From: Fidelibacterota bacterium
GTDB lineage: Bacteria > Fidelibacterota > UBA8477 > JABMPR01
Direction of reading: 5' to 3'
DNA length: 43,098 nt
Assembly (NCBI GenBank): GCA_021734255.1
Contig: JAIPJM010000023.1
Location: forward strand, 1 to 43,098
Position 1 is the first letter of the stretch. Every line of letters starts with the position of its first letter. Made by a program: the position numbers and the translations under genes. This document shows, piece by piece, positions 1-9,379 of this stretch. The notes under the pieces are model-generated. The model did not search any database. It had not been told where the DNA came from and was given only the letters and a program-made list of their open reading frames with translations.

Positions 1-2
1 AA

Positions 3-209
3 GAGTTTGAAGAAGGGAGTGTTATCATATATGCGGATGCTGCAAAAAATGCCTGAACGCGTGGCGAATTACTTCAAGCACCCCAAGATAGCTTACGCTG
101 GGTAAATGATACGATTATCCATGGCCGGTTTAATAGCAACAATACAAAGTGCCAGTATAATGGAACGCTCGAAAGTCAACTTGAAGTGCTTCATTTGATT
201 CCCCCTTAA
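3..209 (+). pseudogene. possible 3' end of an unidentified gene with an in-frame TGA
   Basis: From base 3 a frame reads EFEEGSVIIYADAAKNA, meets TGA at 54-56, then continues open for 50 codons to a TAA at 207-209, ending LHLIPP. Both parts look protein-like (for example GELLQAPQDSLRWVNDTII), which suggests a gene cut by a nonsense mutation or two unrelated frames. A second frame is open from base 1 to a stop at 103-105, so the assignment is weak. No family is recognised. The gene, if real, enters from outside the window and converges on the TPR regulator at 407-1972. No sign of selenocysteine decoding was identified. Confidence 0.25.
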
Positions 210-277
210 GTAGTTTTTAGCGATAGCCTTGGTGATGAAAATTGGTATTTCGCCGTATCACATTAAATTGAACAAAA

Positions 278-338
278 TTTCCAGGGGGCGGTAAACACGA
301 AAGGAGATCGAGCCTGGACGTGTGTGCCCCCTGGGAAA
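278..338. other. long two-step hairpin in the convergent gap
   Basis: The arms TTTCCAGGGGGC (278-289) and GCCCCCTGGGAAA (326-338) pair with a single bulge. An inner pair, ACACG (295-299) with CGTGT (319-323), extends the structure. On the minus strand the outer stem is followed by AAATTTTGTT, so it could terminate transcription of the regulator gene that ends at 407. The U-tract is poor, and the long internal loop is unusual for a simple terminator. It does not match a riboswitch class that I recognise. The rest of the 210-406 gap shows nothing else. Confidence 0.45.
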
Positions 339-406
339 GCACAGATATAATTCTCTAAATAAATATAGTATTCAAATAAAGAATGTACTAGATGAATCGT
401 ATGAGA

Positions 407-1972
407 TTATCTGGGGGCTTCTAGCTGTTTGTTCTGGTGAGGCTCTACTGAATCCGTGATGGGTTTGGTTTTTCTGATGATCGTACCGTAGGCTACATCC
501 AGAGACTTTGCCAGATTCACTTTATTATACCCACTGTTCTTGTAGAGATACTCGAATACATCCCTCTCAAACTGTTCTTTGACCAGTTTGTAGGTCTTGT
601 CCTTATGGATGGCAATATACTGCTGCATGGAATCGATGAAATATTCAGCGTTGAAATCCGATTCACCCCTCTTGAAGTTGGGAAAATGAATACCACGCAT
701 GTCCCGCATGCGCTTTTTCATGGTCTGAAATGAATTTTGATTGAATTCCAGGTGCTTGAAGGTAGGGTCGCCTATCCCGGTGTGCACATAATGATAAGCA
801 AAGAGGTTATAGTGGAAAAGATCCTGGATGTTCACCCAAGATCGGCCAGCCGTCCATTCAAAATAGTGGGCTGTTGAGATTTTTTCCAGCTCTTCAGGGA
901 TGTACTTGGATATATAATTCACATATTCCGTGACAGCTGACAATCTTGGACCGGTCAAAGGGATTCCAGCCTTCCGCTGGGAAATACTTTCATCGTACCC
1001 AGCTTTAAAATAATAATGGGCCTTCTGGGGTTGATCCGTATATGTGACAATCATCTGACCAATGAACCATCCATAAGTCGGAATTGTAGAGATAACCCCG
1101 TAGCGCTTAGCGTATTCAAGACCGTCCTTCGCAAGCTCAATGGCTTTCCTTTCTTTCCCAAAATCCCTGTATAGATTGGCCAGGTTCTTCTGAGTGATCG
1201 ATTTGAGATAATGACTTTCTATGCTATCGATAAATCCCTCATAATGGCTGATAGCTTTCTTTATTTTCTTCTGCTTTTTTAAAAACAGACCAAACGAGTT
1301 CTTAATATTCCACACCATATAGAGAAGACTGTTTTGCTCAGCCAGGTGCAGGGCTTCTCCATAGAAGCGACGGGCTTCTGAGGGTTTATCCCAATCCCTA
1401 CTGAAATTTCCAAGCCAATGGAGTCCCAGAGTTTGCATCACCGTCAAGTCACGGGACTGGAATTTTTCAACAAGTTTTGTAAGTTTATCTAAACTTGCCT
1501 CTTTCTTGTTCTCAAGAACATGCAGCTCTATGAAGAATTTTATCAGCGATGTCAATTTTTGTGATGGCTTAAGGTGCAGTGCCTGTGAAAAGTGGGAAAA
1601 GGACTGTTCCGAGGACCGTAACATCTTATAGAACACACCATACTCATAGTGTACATAAGCAAGGGCCGATCGAGAGTTTCTGTTGTCATTTCTGAGAAAC
1701 TGCCTGGATGCTTCCTTTAGTGCCTTCTCCAGGAGGCTGGCACTTTCCGGGAAGTAGCCTTCTAACGATGCGATTTTTGCATGTCCTGCTAATAGGATGG
1801 GTTTGAGTTGAGGTTTGGATTCAAACTGCCCAATCTGCCCGCTGAATATGATTCTCATCTGGGAAGGATGAATAAATCCCACCTGACTAAGAAACAAGCC
1901 ATACTCTTTTTCATGGAATGCCTCAATTGCTTGAGGCATTCCAATGCTACTAATCTGTAATTCTTTTCCCAT
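407..1972 (-). CDS. TPR-repeat protein with C-terminal helix-turn-helix (putative regulator)
   Basis: The 521-residue protein is mostly helical repeats of TPR type (for example LHWLGNFSRDWDKPSEARRFYGEALHLAE and NLANLYRDFGKERKAIELAKDGL). The C-terminal 60 residues contain a Fis-like helix-turn-helix pattern, VFEYLYKNSGYNKVNLAKSL followed by VAYGTIIRKTK, as in activators where recognition follows a KVNLAKSL-type helix. There is no signal peptide, so it should be cytoplasmic. It starts 2 bases after the stop of the upstream lipoprotein gene (1975-2472), which implies one transcript. A role as a TPR-sensing transcriptional regulator is inference; there is no receiver or AAA+ domain. Confidence 0.6.
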   Translation of the reverse strand: MGKELQISSIGMPQAIEAFHEKEYGLFLSQVGFIHPSQMRIIFSGQIGQFESKPQLKPILLAGHAKIASLEGYFPESASLLEKALKEASRQFLRNDNRNSRSALAYVHYEYGVFYKMLRSSEQSFSHFSQALHLKPSQKLTSLIKFFIELHVLENKKEASLDKLTKLVEKFQSRDLTVMQTLGLHWLGNFSRDWDKPSEARRFYGEALHLAEQNSLLYMVWNIKNSFGLFLKKQKKIKKAISHYEGFIDSIESHYLKSITQKNLANLYRDFGKERKAIELAKDGLEYAKRYGVISTIPTYGWFIGQMIVTYTDQPQKAHYYFKAGYDESISQRKAGIPLTGPRLSAVTEYVNYISKYIPEELEKISTAHYFEWTAGRSWVNIQDLFHYNLFAYHYVHTGIGDPTFKHLEFNQNSFQTMKKRMRDMRGIHFPNFKRGESDFNAEYFIDSMQQYIAIHKDKTYKLVKEQFERDVFEYLYKNSGYNKVNLAKSLDVAYGTIIRKTKPITDSVEPHQNKQLEAPR

Positions 1973-1974
1973 AA

Positions 1975-2472
1975 TTACCCATCTTCATCAACTTCATCCC
2001 ACCCTGCATAACAATTGAGAGTGACAGATGCACTTCCAGTTGAATCTGTCCGTACTCCAATGGCAGTAACAGTGCCACCGTAGAGCATCCCGATCCATGT
2101 GCTATCCGTGCTAAGATATTCGAAGAGGGAGGGCAAAACAACGGTAATGGAGCAAGATTCATCGAATGAGCCTTTCACATTTGCATATAAATGTACTTCA
2201 TAGGATGAACCGTAGGTGTTGTCTGTATACCAATTATAGGATACAGATTCGCCTCCTGAGGCTGATAGTGGGGGTAGACCACCATAGCCATAAACGGTTC
2301 CACTTGGTACGGATGAATCAAATTCAACCGCAGTTGTGCTCTTAGCCAGTGAGTAAGAGCCGGAGTGATGTGTTGTGACTTCTGGACTGTTGGGATTAAC
2401 CAGGTTGCTCTCGCATCCAATAAGCAGGATCGCAACAATGGCAAACCACAGCGCAACATGTGTTCGCTTCAT
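1975..2472 (-). CDS. secreted lipoprotein, unknown function
   Basis: The start at 2472 is preferred over an upstream in-frame codon at 2547, because the sequence before it carries AAAGGAG at good spacing and it opens a classic lipoprotein signal, MKRTHVALWFAIVAILLIGC. The mature part of about 145 residues is rich in Ser, Thr, Gly and Tyr and looks like an extracellular beta protein; two later Cys (in ESCSIT and LNCYAG) could form a disulfide. No family is recognised. It is the first gene of a two-gene unit with the TPR-HTH protein. A 6-bp inverted repeat lies in its leader. Confidence 0.65.
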   Translation of the reverse strand: MKRTHVALWFAIVAILLIGCESNLVNPNSPEVTTHHSGSYSLAKSTTAVEFDSSVPSGTVYGYGGLPPLSASGGESVSYNWYTDNTYGSSYEVHLYANVKGSFDESCSITVVLPSLFEYLSTDSTWIGMLYGGTVTAIGVRTDSTGSASVTLNCYAGWDEVDEDG

Positions 2473-2488
2473 ACATTCTCCTTTCAAT

Positions 2489-2505
2489 TGTGCATTCATT
2501 GCACA
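2489..2505 (-). promoter_or_regulatory. inverted repeat in the leader of the lipoprotein gene
   Basis: TGTGCA (2489-2494), a 5-base spacer, then TGCACA (2500-2505) form a perfect 6-bp inverted repeat directly upstream of the ribosome binding site of the gene starting at 2472. It could be an operator or a small leader hairpin. The paired HTH gene downstream is an obvious but untested candidate to bind it. Confidence 0.4.
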
Positions 2506-2667
2506 GTTATAAGAATGGAGAAATCTAAGAAATACTATATATATCAATCGATACTAATTATTATATTCAATATAAGAATGAATAAAGTTGAATATCGCGA
2601 TGTCCTCATTTAAATTGGGTTTAGTATTTCTAAGCTTCTTGGTATTAAAACAGAGTAGGGGGGAGTT

Positions 2668-2990
2668 ATGAGACGATCAGTAGTTTTTGTTCTACTGCTT
2701 ATCTTCGTTATCCTCGGCGCAACCCAATTGTTCGCTGCCTTGGATAAAGTTCATGGGTATTGCACCTTGCCGGCAACATCAGGTATCTCAATAACAATCA
2801 CAAAACAGGGGGTGGCTCATATTATGGGAGTACTAACTCCAGTGGTTATTACTCAGTGAATATGTCTGGGGCCAGTTCAGGGACATATTATTTCCATGCA
2901 ACAAATGGTGTTGGTCATGATTATTGGACATTTTCATACTCAGGCGGAACGGTTTCACATAACTTCCAACTGGGTGTTCCTGACGATTAA
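2668..2990 (+). pseudogene. small secreted protein split by a -1 frameshift at a G5 run
   Basis: An ATG at 2668 after GGGGGGAG opens a signal peptide (RRSVVFVLLLIFVILGATQLFA) and the start of a mature domain (DKVHGYCTLPATSGISITITKQ). The original frame stops at 2859. From about 2808 a second frame carries the natural continuation, GGGSYYGSTNSSGYYSV through FSYSGGTVSHNFQLGVPDD, to TAA at 2988-2990. One more G in the run at 2808-2812 would join them into about 107 residues. The joined protein resembles a short carboxypeptidase-regulatory or Greek-key secreted domain. The split may be a sequencing error, a phase-variable tract or real decay. Confidence 0.6.
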
Positions 2991-3002
2991 GATGCAAAAT
3001 AA

Positions 3003-3034
3003 AGATCGGTGAAGAGTTTACTTTTCACCGATCT
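3003..3034 (+). terminator. hairpin after the frameshifted gene
   Basis: AGATCGGTGAA (3003-3013) pairs perfectly with TTCACCGATCT (3024-3034) across a 10-base loop, 12 bases after the stop at 2990. The tail ATTATC is not U-rich, so it is an imperfect intrinsic terminator. Confidence 0.5.
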
Positions 3035-3203
3035 ATTATCTCCAACATTCACTTGACAATCTCGACCTCGTCCTATTCAATTAATGATCATCCAACTCCT
3101 TCACGCAGTTGAATATGTTTTGGGAGAATTAATGTGAGCCTGCGTATATCGGTTTATCTTTACCCAGCTTGTTATTCTGAGGACACTACTTAGGAGTTTA
3201 AGG

Positions 3204-3875
3204 ATGAATCTGCGCAAGAGCTTCATAATAGCAGTGATTGTCTACTCAGGCCTGGTAGCATGTCTATCTCCAGAACAGGACCTTGAAGTCAAACCTGCTG
3301 AGCAACCCTACTATACGCTAACTGGAAGAGTAATAGACGCAGAATCAGATCAAACAATAGATAATGCTGAGGTGAGTGTTTCAATGGAGATCCTTGTTCA
3401 GGGAGAGTGGACTGAAAATAAGGTTTGTGTCAGTGATTCGAATGGAAGGTACAGATTAGACAGCCTGTATCGAGCTCAGTACAGAATTGAGATGAAACAG
3501 AGAGGGAAGCTGTGTTTTTCTAAGAGTATCTTAATGTGGGAGTATGCAGATCGAGAATATGATATCGTCAAGCCTGGCCCCCCTGAAATAGATTTCAACG
3601 GGAAAATGATTCGCTGTTCAGATGGAGTTGGGTGTTCGGACGTTCAGGTATACCTATGGTCTTCCAGAATAGAGAATGGAGGGATTGTAGAAGAGAAGAC
3701 AGCAACAACGAATTCAAAAGGTCTTTTTCAAATTAGAGGGTTGTACCCAGGGCTATATACAGTATATGCTTTAGGCACATACTACCTCCCATTAATCGAG
3801 ACTATCTACATTGATGACAATGCATCCTCCCTGTTTTACCATGAATTCTGTATGAATCAAGGCATCACTCCCTGA
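3204..3875 (+). CDS. lipoprotein with two carboxypeptidase-regulatory-like domains
   Basis: The N-terminus MNLRKSFIIAVIVYSGLVAC is a lipoprotein signal with lipobox LVAC. Two beta-sandwich repeats follow: residues about 38-110 (LTGRVIDAESDQTIDNAEVS through SNGRYRLDSLYRAQYRIEM) and 125-205 (SDGVGCSDVQVYL through SKGLFQIRGLYPGLYTVYA). The pattern 'xGRVxDxxxxxxIxxAxVxV...dsnGxYrldxLxxGxYxI' is typical of the CarboxypepD_reg family. It is probably surface- or periplasm-anchored; no enzymatic residues are seen. It ends 25 bases from the convergent carB gene. Confidence 0.7.
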   Translation: MNLRKSFIIAVIVYSGLVACLSPEQDLEVKPAEQPYYTLTGRVIDAESDQTIDNAEVSVSMEILVQGEWTENKVCVSDSNGRYRLDSLYRAQYRIEMKQRGKLCFSKSILMWEYADREYDIVKPGPPEIDFNGKMIRCSDGVGCSDVQVYLWSSRIENGGIVEEKTATTNSKGLFQIRGLYPGLYTVYALGTYYLPLIETIYIDDNASSLFYHEFCMNQGITP

Positions 3876-3900
3876 TTCTGAGTGCGAATATCTATTTGTA

Positions 3901-6900
3901 TTAACTAAAAATATCCTGCAGACTGGCCACAGGGAGTTTACCGCTACTTAAGCGGCGGATACCGCGAATGGCAGTCCTTGCTCCAGAAAGTGTGGTAATG
4001 GCGGGGATCTTATAGCGAATGGCTGCTCGACCGATGGCATACTCATCACCACGGGCTGCTTCACCCATTGGGGTATTTATGACCAGCTGGATCTCATCGT
4101 TTTTAATGTGATCTACCACATTGGGACGACCTTCATTCACCTTGTTGATCGTTTGGACAGCGAGTCCATTTTCCTTGAGAACCTCTGCGGTCCCTTCAGT
4201 TGCCATTAGTTTGAAGCCGGCTTCCTGAAAATCTCGGGCAATATCAATGGTATTATTCTTATCCCTGTCATTCACTGAGATGAAAACAGTGCCACTCGTG
4301 GGTAAATGGTTACCTGCACCGATCTCTGCCTTGGCGTAGGCAGCACCCAATCTCGTATCCAGACCGATGACCTCCCCGGTGGATTTCATCTCAGGTGAGA
4401 GGAAGACACTCTGCTGGGGGAATTTATTGAAGGGGAAAACAGGTTTTTTGACGGCAATGAGTGCCTTCTTGCTCCGATTCAGGTTCAAGTCCTTCAGTTT
4501 TACACCAGTTGCCAGCTGTGCAGCGTATCTGGCCAAGGGTATGTCGGTGACCTTGCTTACAAAAGGTACGGTCCGGCTGGCTCGGGGATTTACCTCAAGC
4601 ACATAGACCGTTCCATTTTTGTAGGCGAACTGAATATTGATCATACCGATGGTCTTCAGGCTCAATGCCAGACTTCTGGTATATTGCTCAATCTTCTTGC
4701 GGTGCTTGGGGAGGAGTCGATAGGGAGGGATGACACAGGCTGAGTCACCAGAATGAATCCCTGCCTCTTCAATATGCTGCATGATGCCTCCAATAAAGAC
4801 ATCCTCTCCATCACAGAGGGCATCCACATCGAATTCAAAAGCATCCTCCAGAAATGCATCGATGAGGACAGGGTGGTCCCCACTGACAATGGCTGCATTG
4901 GCCATATAGTGTTTCAGCGACTCTTCCTTATAGACGATCTCCATGCCTCGTCCACCAAGCACATATGATGGTCGAACAAGGACGGGATATCCGATGCGGT
5001 TTGCTACCTCAATGGCTTCATCAACAGAAAATGCCGTGCCGTAATCGGGTGCTGGAACCTTCAATTCATCCAGGATCTTTCCGAATTTCTTACGGTCTTC
5101 TGCAAGATCGATGGCTCTAGGACTGGTACCAATGATGTTCACGCCGGCATCCTGCAAGCGGTTCGCTATCTTCAGGGGCGTCTGCCCACCGAATTGAACC
5201 AGCACGCCATCTGGCTGCTCCAGGTCAATGATGTTCATGACATTTTCAAAAGCCAGAGGCTCAAAATACAATCGATCCGAAATATCAAAATCAGTTGAAA
5301 CCGTCTCCGGATTGCAGTTCACCATGATGGTCTTGTATCCAAGATCACTGAGACCGAATACGGCCTGGACACAGCAGTAGTCGAACTCGATCCCCTGACC
5401 GATACGATTAGGTCCACCACCCAGGATCATCACCTTTTTACCCTCCAGGGGAAGGACCTCATTTTCTGTCTCATATGTGGAGTACACATAGCTCGTCCGG
5501 GCTGGAAATTCTGCGGCGCAGGTGTCCACTTCCTTGAAGGTTGGAAAAATATGCTTGGACTTGCGGAAATCACGGATCTCCTGTTCGCTCCTACCGATTC
5601 GGGTGGCGATCTGAAGGTCGGAGTATCCATGTCGCTTATGATGGCGGATGCTCTCTGCCGTCATCTCAAAACCATCTTCCAATGCCAGTTCCTGGATCTG
5701 ATACAGGAACCAGGGGTCGATGCCTGTGATATCCTGAATGGTCTCCAACGATTCACCATCCTTGAATGCCAGCCAGATCTTCACCAATCTGAAGGCAGTG
5801 GCAAAGCGCATTTTCCTGAGATCCAGTTCACGACCGATAGTCTTTATGGGCTCCATACCGATCAAGCCTACCTCTAGAGAGCGATAGGCTTTCTGTAGAC
5901 TTTCCTTGAAGGTGCGGCCAATGGCCATGGCTTCACCCACGGACTGCATCTGAACTCCCAGGGTGCCATCTGCCGTGGGAAATTTTTCAAAATCGAAACG
6001 GGGAACCTTGGTGACAATATAGTCAATACTGGGTTCAAACGCGGCCAGGGTCTTGCCCGTGATCTCGTTCGGTAACTCATCCAGATGATAGCCGACGGCC
6101 AGCTTGGCTGCCACCTTGGCAATAGGAAAGCCAGTGGCTTTGGATGCCAGGGCAGAGGAGCGACTGACACGTGGATTCATCTCGATCACGATCATGCGGC
6201 CACTTTTCGGATCCACAGCGAACTGGACATTTGAACCACCGGTCTCAACACCGATAGTACGGAGACACTGTATTGACCAATTGCGCATCTTCTGGTATTC
6301 TTTATCCGTGAGTGTCAGCGCCGGAGCAACAGTAACCGAGTCGCCAGTATGGACACCCATGGGATCAATATTCTCAATGGAGCAGACGATGATAGCATTG
6401 TCCCTTTTATCACGGACAACCTCCATCTCAAATTCCTTCCACCCCAGGAGTGATTCCTCGATGAGGACCTCACCGATCGGACTGGCGGATAATCCTTTTT
6501 CTACCAGGTCTCTGAATTCTTCATGGTTGTAAGCCGTTGCTCCACCCGTACCCCCCATGGTGAAAGATGGTCGTATGATGGCCGGGAAACCGGTTTTTTC
6601 CACGATCTCCAGTGCTGTTGGGACGCTGTGTGCAAATCCACCCTTGGCCGTCTCCACGCCAGCTGCATCCATAACTGTTTTGAACTTTTCTCTATCCTCG
6701 GCGCGATGGATGGCTTCCACATCAGCACCGATAAGTTCCACACCGTTCGCCTTCAGCACACCATCTTCATCCAACTTGATGGCCAGGTCAAGTGCTGTTT
6801 GCCCTCCGACTGTGGGTAGGATGGCGTCCGGTTTCTCCTTCTCTATGATGGAAGTTACAATAGCTGGCGAAAGTGGCTCCAAATATGTGGCATCAGCCAG

Positions 6901-7077
6901 CTCCCTGTCTGTCATGATGGTAGCCGGATTGGAATTGACCAGAATGATGCGATAGCCCTCTTCCTTCAAGGCTCTGCATGCCTGGGTTCCTGAATAGTCA
7001 AACTCACAGGCCTGACCGATGACAATAGGACCAGCACCCAGGATGAGGATCGATTTAATATCAGTTCTTTTTGGCAT
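3901..7077 (-). CDS. carB: carbamoyl-phosphate synthase large subunit
   Basis: At 1058 residues it is close to the usual length (E. coli about 1073). It makes carbamoyl phosphate from bicarbonate, ATP and ammonia delivered by CarA, feeding pyrimidine and arginine synthesis in the cytoplasm. The duplicated ATP-grasp architecture is clear: [20 protein letters not shown] near the N-terminus and the matching [19 protein letters not shown] near residue 550, each followed by glycine-rich loops ([16 protein letters not shown]) and metal-binding ExNPR motifs ([26 protein letters not shown]). The last 130 residues are the MGS-like regulatory domain. It overlaps the end of carA by 17 bases, so the pair is translated together. 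Confidence 0.97.
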   Translation of the reverse strand: MPKRTDIKSILILGAGPIVIGQACEFDYSGTQACRALKEEGYRIILVNSNPATIMTDRELADATYLEPLSPAIVTSIIEKEKPDAILPTVGGQTALDLAIKLDEDGVLKANGVELIGADVEAIHRAEDREKFKTVMDAAGVETAKGGFAHSVPTALEIVEKTGFPAIIRPSFTMGGTGGATAYNHEEFRDLVEKGLSASPIGEVLIEESLLGWKEFEMEVVRDKRDNAIIVCSIENIDPMGVHTGDSVTVAPALTLTDKEYQKMRNWSIQCLRTIGVETGGSNVQFAVDPKSGRMIVIEMNPRVSRSSALASKATGFPIAKVAAKLAVGYHLDELPNEITGKTLAAFEPSIDYIVTKVPRFDFEKFPTADGTLGVQMQSVGEAMAIGRTFKESLQKAYRSLEVGLIGMEPIKTIGRELDLRKMRFATAFRLVKIWLAFKDGESLETIQDITGIDPWFLYQIQELALEDGFEMTAESIRHHKRHGYSDLQIATRIGRSEQEIRDFRKSKHIFPTFKEVDTCAAEFPARTSYVYSTYETENEVLPLEGKKVMILGGGPNRIGQGIEFDYCCVQAVFGLSDLGYKTIMVNCNPETVSTDFDISDRLYFEPLAFENVMNIIDLEQPDGVLVQFGGQTPLKIANRLQDAGVNIIGTSPRAIDLAEDRKKFGKILDELKVPAPDYGTAFSVDEAIEVANRIGYPVLVRPSYVLGGRGMEIVYKEESLKHYMANAAIVSGDHPVLIDAFLEDAFEFDVDALCDGEDVFIGGIMQHIEEAGIHSGDSACVIPPYRLLPKHRKKIEQYTRSLALSLKTIGMINIQFAYKNGTVYVLEVNPRASRTVPFVSKVTDIPLARYAAQLATGVKLKDLNLNRSKKALIAVKKPVFPFNKFPQQSVFLSPEMKSTGEVIGLDTRLGAAYAKAEIGAGNHLPTSGTVFISVNDRDKNNTIDIARDFQEAGFKLMATEGTAEVLKENGLAVQTINKVNEGRPNVVDHIKNDEIQLVINTPMGEAARGDEYAIGRAAIRYKIPAITTLSGARTAIRGIRRLSSGKLPVASLQDIFS

Positions 7078-8164
7078 GGGCTTCCATCAGGTCGGTAAAA
7101 GATTTGAATAAATAGCGTGAATCGTGCGGTCCCGGGCTGGCTTCAGGATGATATTGGACCGAGAAAGCTGGGATCTCAGTGCTTTTTATTCCCTCAAGTG
7201 TACCGTCATTGAGGTTCACGTGTGTGACTTCCAGCGAGGCAGGTAGCGTGTCCGGGTCAACTGCAAATCCATGGTTCTGGGAGGTGATCTCAACGGTTCC
7301 CCGGGTTTCGTTTCGCACGGGATGATTACCGCCACGATGTCCAAATTTCAGTTTGAATGTTTTCGCTCCCAGGGCAAGCGACAGTATCTGGTGCCCCAGG
7401 CAGATCCCAAAAATAGGCAACTTCCCGATCAACTCTTTCACAGTGTCAATAGCATAATCAACAGGCTCAGGATCACCTGGTCCATTCGAAAGGAAAACAC
7501 CATCTGGGTTCATGGCCAGGATCGTTTCAGCAGATGTGCTGGCTGGTACAATGGTGAGATGACAATCATGTGCCTGGAGTTGACGGAGAATATTGTATTT
7601 AACGCCAAAATCCATGGCCACAACATGGAAATGATCCGTATCATTTTTCTCAGCCCAGTTCCAGACCTTTTCGCAGCTTACCTCCCTGACCAGATCCTGT
7701 CCTGCCATAGAGGGCACTTGGTCCAGTTTGTGTCTGAGTTTGGCCAGGTCCTCTGTCTCTGAGCTAATGATCCCATTCATTGCACCCTCGTCCCGAATGA
7801 TCCGCACCAAAGCGCGTGTATCAATTCCCTGAATTCCAACAATTCCAGATTCCTTGAGATAGTCATCCAGACTCTGGGTCGCCCTGTGGTTGGAATGGAT
7901 CGGGCTGGCCTCACGAATGATAAAGCCCTGGACCTGGATCCGGTCACTCTCAATATCTTCAGGGTTAATGCCGTAATTCCCGATCTGGGGAGCGGTCATG
8001 GTGACCATCTGGCCCTTATATGAAGGGTCAGTCAATATTTCCTGATAACCGGTCATGCTGGTATTAAAACAGACCTCGCCACTGGTAGTACCGATGGCGC
8101 CGAATGATTCTCCTGTAAAGTGGGTTCCGTTTTCCAGTAATAGGATGGCGGCGTGCGTTTTCAT
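7061..8164 (-). CDS. carA: carbamoyl-phosphate synthase small subunit (glutaminase)
   Basis: The 367-residue protein has the N-terminal CPSase small-chain domain ([20 protein letters not shown]) and a C-terminal class I glutamine amidotransferase. The nucleophile is Cys255 in FGICLGHQ, and the His/Glu pair is in [12 protein letters not shown]. It hydrolyses glutamine and channels ammonia to CarB. The gene starts at 8164; no strong ribosome binding site is visible. It overlaps carB by 17 bases. No Arg- or pyrimidine-responsive leader was recognised in the gap to the divergent gene at 8314. Confidence 0.96.
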   Translation of the reverse strand: MKTHAAILLLENGTHFTGESFGAIGTTSGEVCFNTSMTGYQEILTDPSYKGQMVTMTAPQIGNYGINPEDIESDRIQVQGFIIREASPIHSNHRATQSLDDYLKESGIVGIQGIDTRALVRIIRDEGAMNGIISSETEDLAKLRHKLDQVPSMAGQDLVREVSCEKVWNWAEKNDTDHFHVVAMDFGVKYNILRQLQAHDCHLTIVPASTSAETILAMNPDGVFLSNGPGDPEPVDYAIDTVKELIGKLPIFGICLGHQILSLALGAKTFKLKFGHRGGNHPVRNETRGTVEITSQNHGFAVDPDTLPASLEVTHVNLNDGTLEGIKSTEIPAFSVQYHPEASPGPHDSRYLFKSFTDLMEAHAKKN

Positions 8165-8313
8165 TAAAGCCTAATGTCACTTTTATTTGCCGCTGTGCAA
8201 CATCAAAAAGCATGGGAGAGTCAATATCTGAAAAAAGTTATGCCCTGCGATTTGAATTCGCTTGATTCAAAAAATATGCTGATTAGTTATGGCCGTAGCG
8301 GGAAGGGCGAACA

Positions 8314-8862
8314 ATGAAAATCTATCTGGAAACAACACGCATGATGTTCAGGGAATTTACCTCTGATGATGCAGACCTTTTGGTCGATCTTGATTCGGAT
8401 CCCCTGGTGACAAAATATATCAATGGTGGCAAACCTACGCCAAAGAAACATGTTGTTGAACGGGTGATCCCCAGGCTCCTTCATTACAATACGCGAGACG
8501 ATGGTCTGGGATTATGGGCGGCCTTGCACAAAACAGATCTTGAATTTATGGGCTGGTTCCACTTCCGACCCTTTCAGCCCATGCCGGAGCAAATAGAGTT
8601 GGGCTATAGACTCAAACGGAAATTCTGGGGAGAGGGATACGCTACGGAAGGGTCAGAGGCACTTATTCAGAAGGGATTTGACACATTGGGTGTGACAAGG
8701 GTAGTTGCCATTACCGATCCAGAAAATATCGGATCACGACGTGTGATGGAAAAAGTGGGGCTCAGATTTGAAGGCAATCATGTGGAAGCCGATGGATTTG
8801 TCTGTGTCAAATATGGACTCGAAAGATCAGATTATCAAAAAAAGATACAAACCAGCAAATAA
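8314..8862 (+). CDS. GNAT-family N-acetyltransferase (RimJ/RimL-like)
   Basis: The 182-residue protein begins IYLETTRMMFREFTSDDADLL, the usual start of RimJ/RimL-type GNAT proteins. It has the acetyl-CoA region LGYRLKRKFWGEGYATEGSEAL and the C-terminal DPENIGSRRVMEKVGLRFEG segment, where N-x-x-S-x-x-V-M-E-K-x-G-F/L is characteristic. It should transfer acetyl from acetyl-CoA to an amino group; the substrate cannot be told from sequence. The start follows GGGAAGGGC. It is divergent from carA and followed 70 bases later by the YgbA-like gene. Confidence 0.88.
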   Translation: MKIYLETTRMMFREFTSDDADLLVDLDSDPLVTKYINGGKPTPKKHVVERVIPRLLHYNTRDDGLGLWAALHKTDLEFMGWFHFRPFQPMPEQIELGYRLKRKFWGEGYATEGSEALIQKGFDTLGVTRVVAITDPENIGSRRVMEKVGLRFEGNHVEADGFVCVKYGLERSDYQKKIQTSK

Positions 8863-8932
8863 TTCACACTAAAAGCACTGGTCATGCATTGAGCTATCGA
8901 TTTAATTACGCCCTGAATTTAAAAGGGCTGGA

Positions 8933-9349
8933 ATGAGCATTTTTAATGACAGAATGAGACGCGAAGCAAAAACCATCAAGGTCATGGTTGATATCTACTG
9001 TAAGCATCACCATGGCTTGAAGGTACTGGATTGCAATGAGTGCCGCGATATCCAGAACTATGCGCTTGACCGTCTATACCACTGTCCTTTCCAGGAAGGT
9101 AAAACCTCTTGCAAGAAATGTCCCATCCACTGCTATAAACCAGACATGAAAGAGCATGTTCGTAAGGTCATGCGGTACTCTGGCCCAAGGATGATGCTCA
9201 GACATCCTGTTCTGACCATTTTTCATTTCATAGATGAGCGCCAGGAAGACCCAGGGCCAAAAGTGCTTGAAAGAAGGTCTGATATTCTTGAGGAGATCTG
9301 CCCGGGACCTGTTCAAGAACCAACACACGAGCTGGAACGCAAGAATTAG
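8933..9349 (+). CDS. YgbA-like protein (nitrous oxide-stimulated promoter family)
   Basis: The 138 residues match what I know of the YgbA_NO family: RRE.KTI..M..IYCK.HH near the start, then a cysteine-rich block LDCNECRDIQNYALDRLYHC and CKKCPIHCYKP, and the tail MRYSGPRMMLRHPVLTIFHF. In enterobacteria the gene responds to NO through NsrR; the cysteines probably bind a metal or Fe-S cluster. The function in this organism is inference. It starts after AAAGGG and lies directly before the outer-membrane-like gene, whose frame is continuous with this gene's stop at 9347-9349. Confidence 0.85.
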   Translation: MSIFNDRMRREAKTIKVMVDIYCKHHHGLKVLDCNECRDIQNYALDRLYHCPFQEGKTSCKKCPIHCYKPDMKEHVRKVMRYSGPRMMLRHPVLTIFHFIDERQEDPGPKVLERRSDILEEICPGPVQEPTHELERKN

Positions 9350-9379
9350 CCGAATTATAAGGCTTTCGAGGGGGAAATC

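Noticed and set aside
278-338. Riboswitch
   Set aside because: There is no match to riboswitch conserved cores that I know, and no start codon of a plausible target gene follows it on either strand.
4367-4606. Plus-strand frame inside carB
   Set aside because: It is one of several shadow frames on the opposite strand of carB; no independent coding evidence.
7271-7762. 163-codon plus-strand frame inside carA
   Set aside because: It is a shadow of the conserved carA reading frame, with no recognisable protein features.
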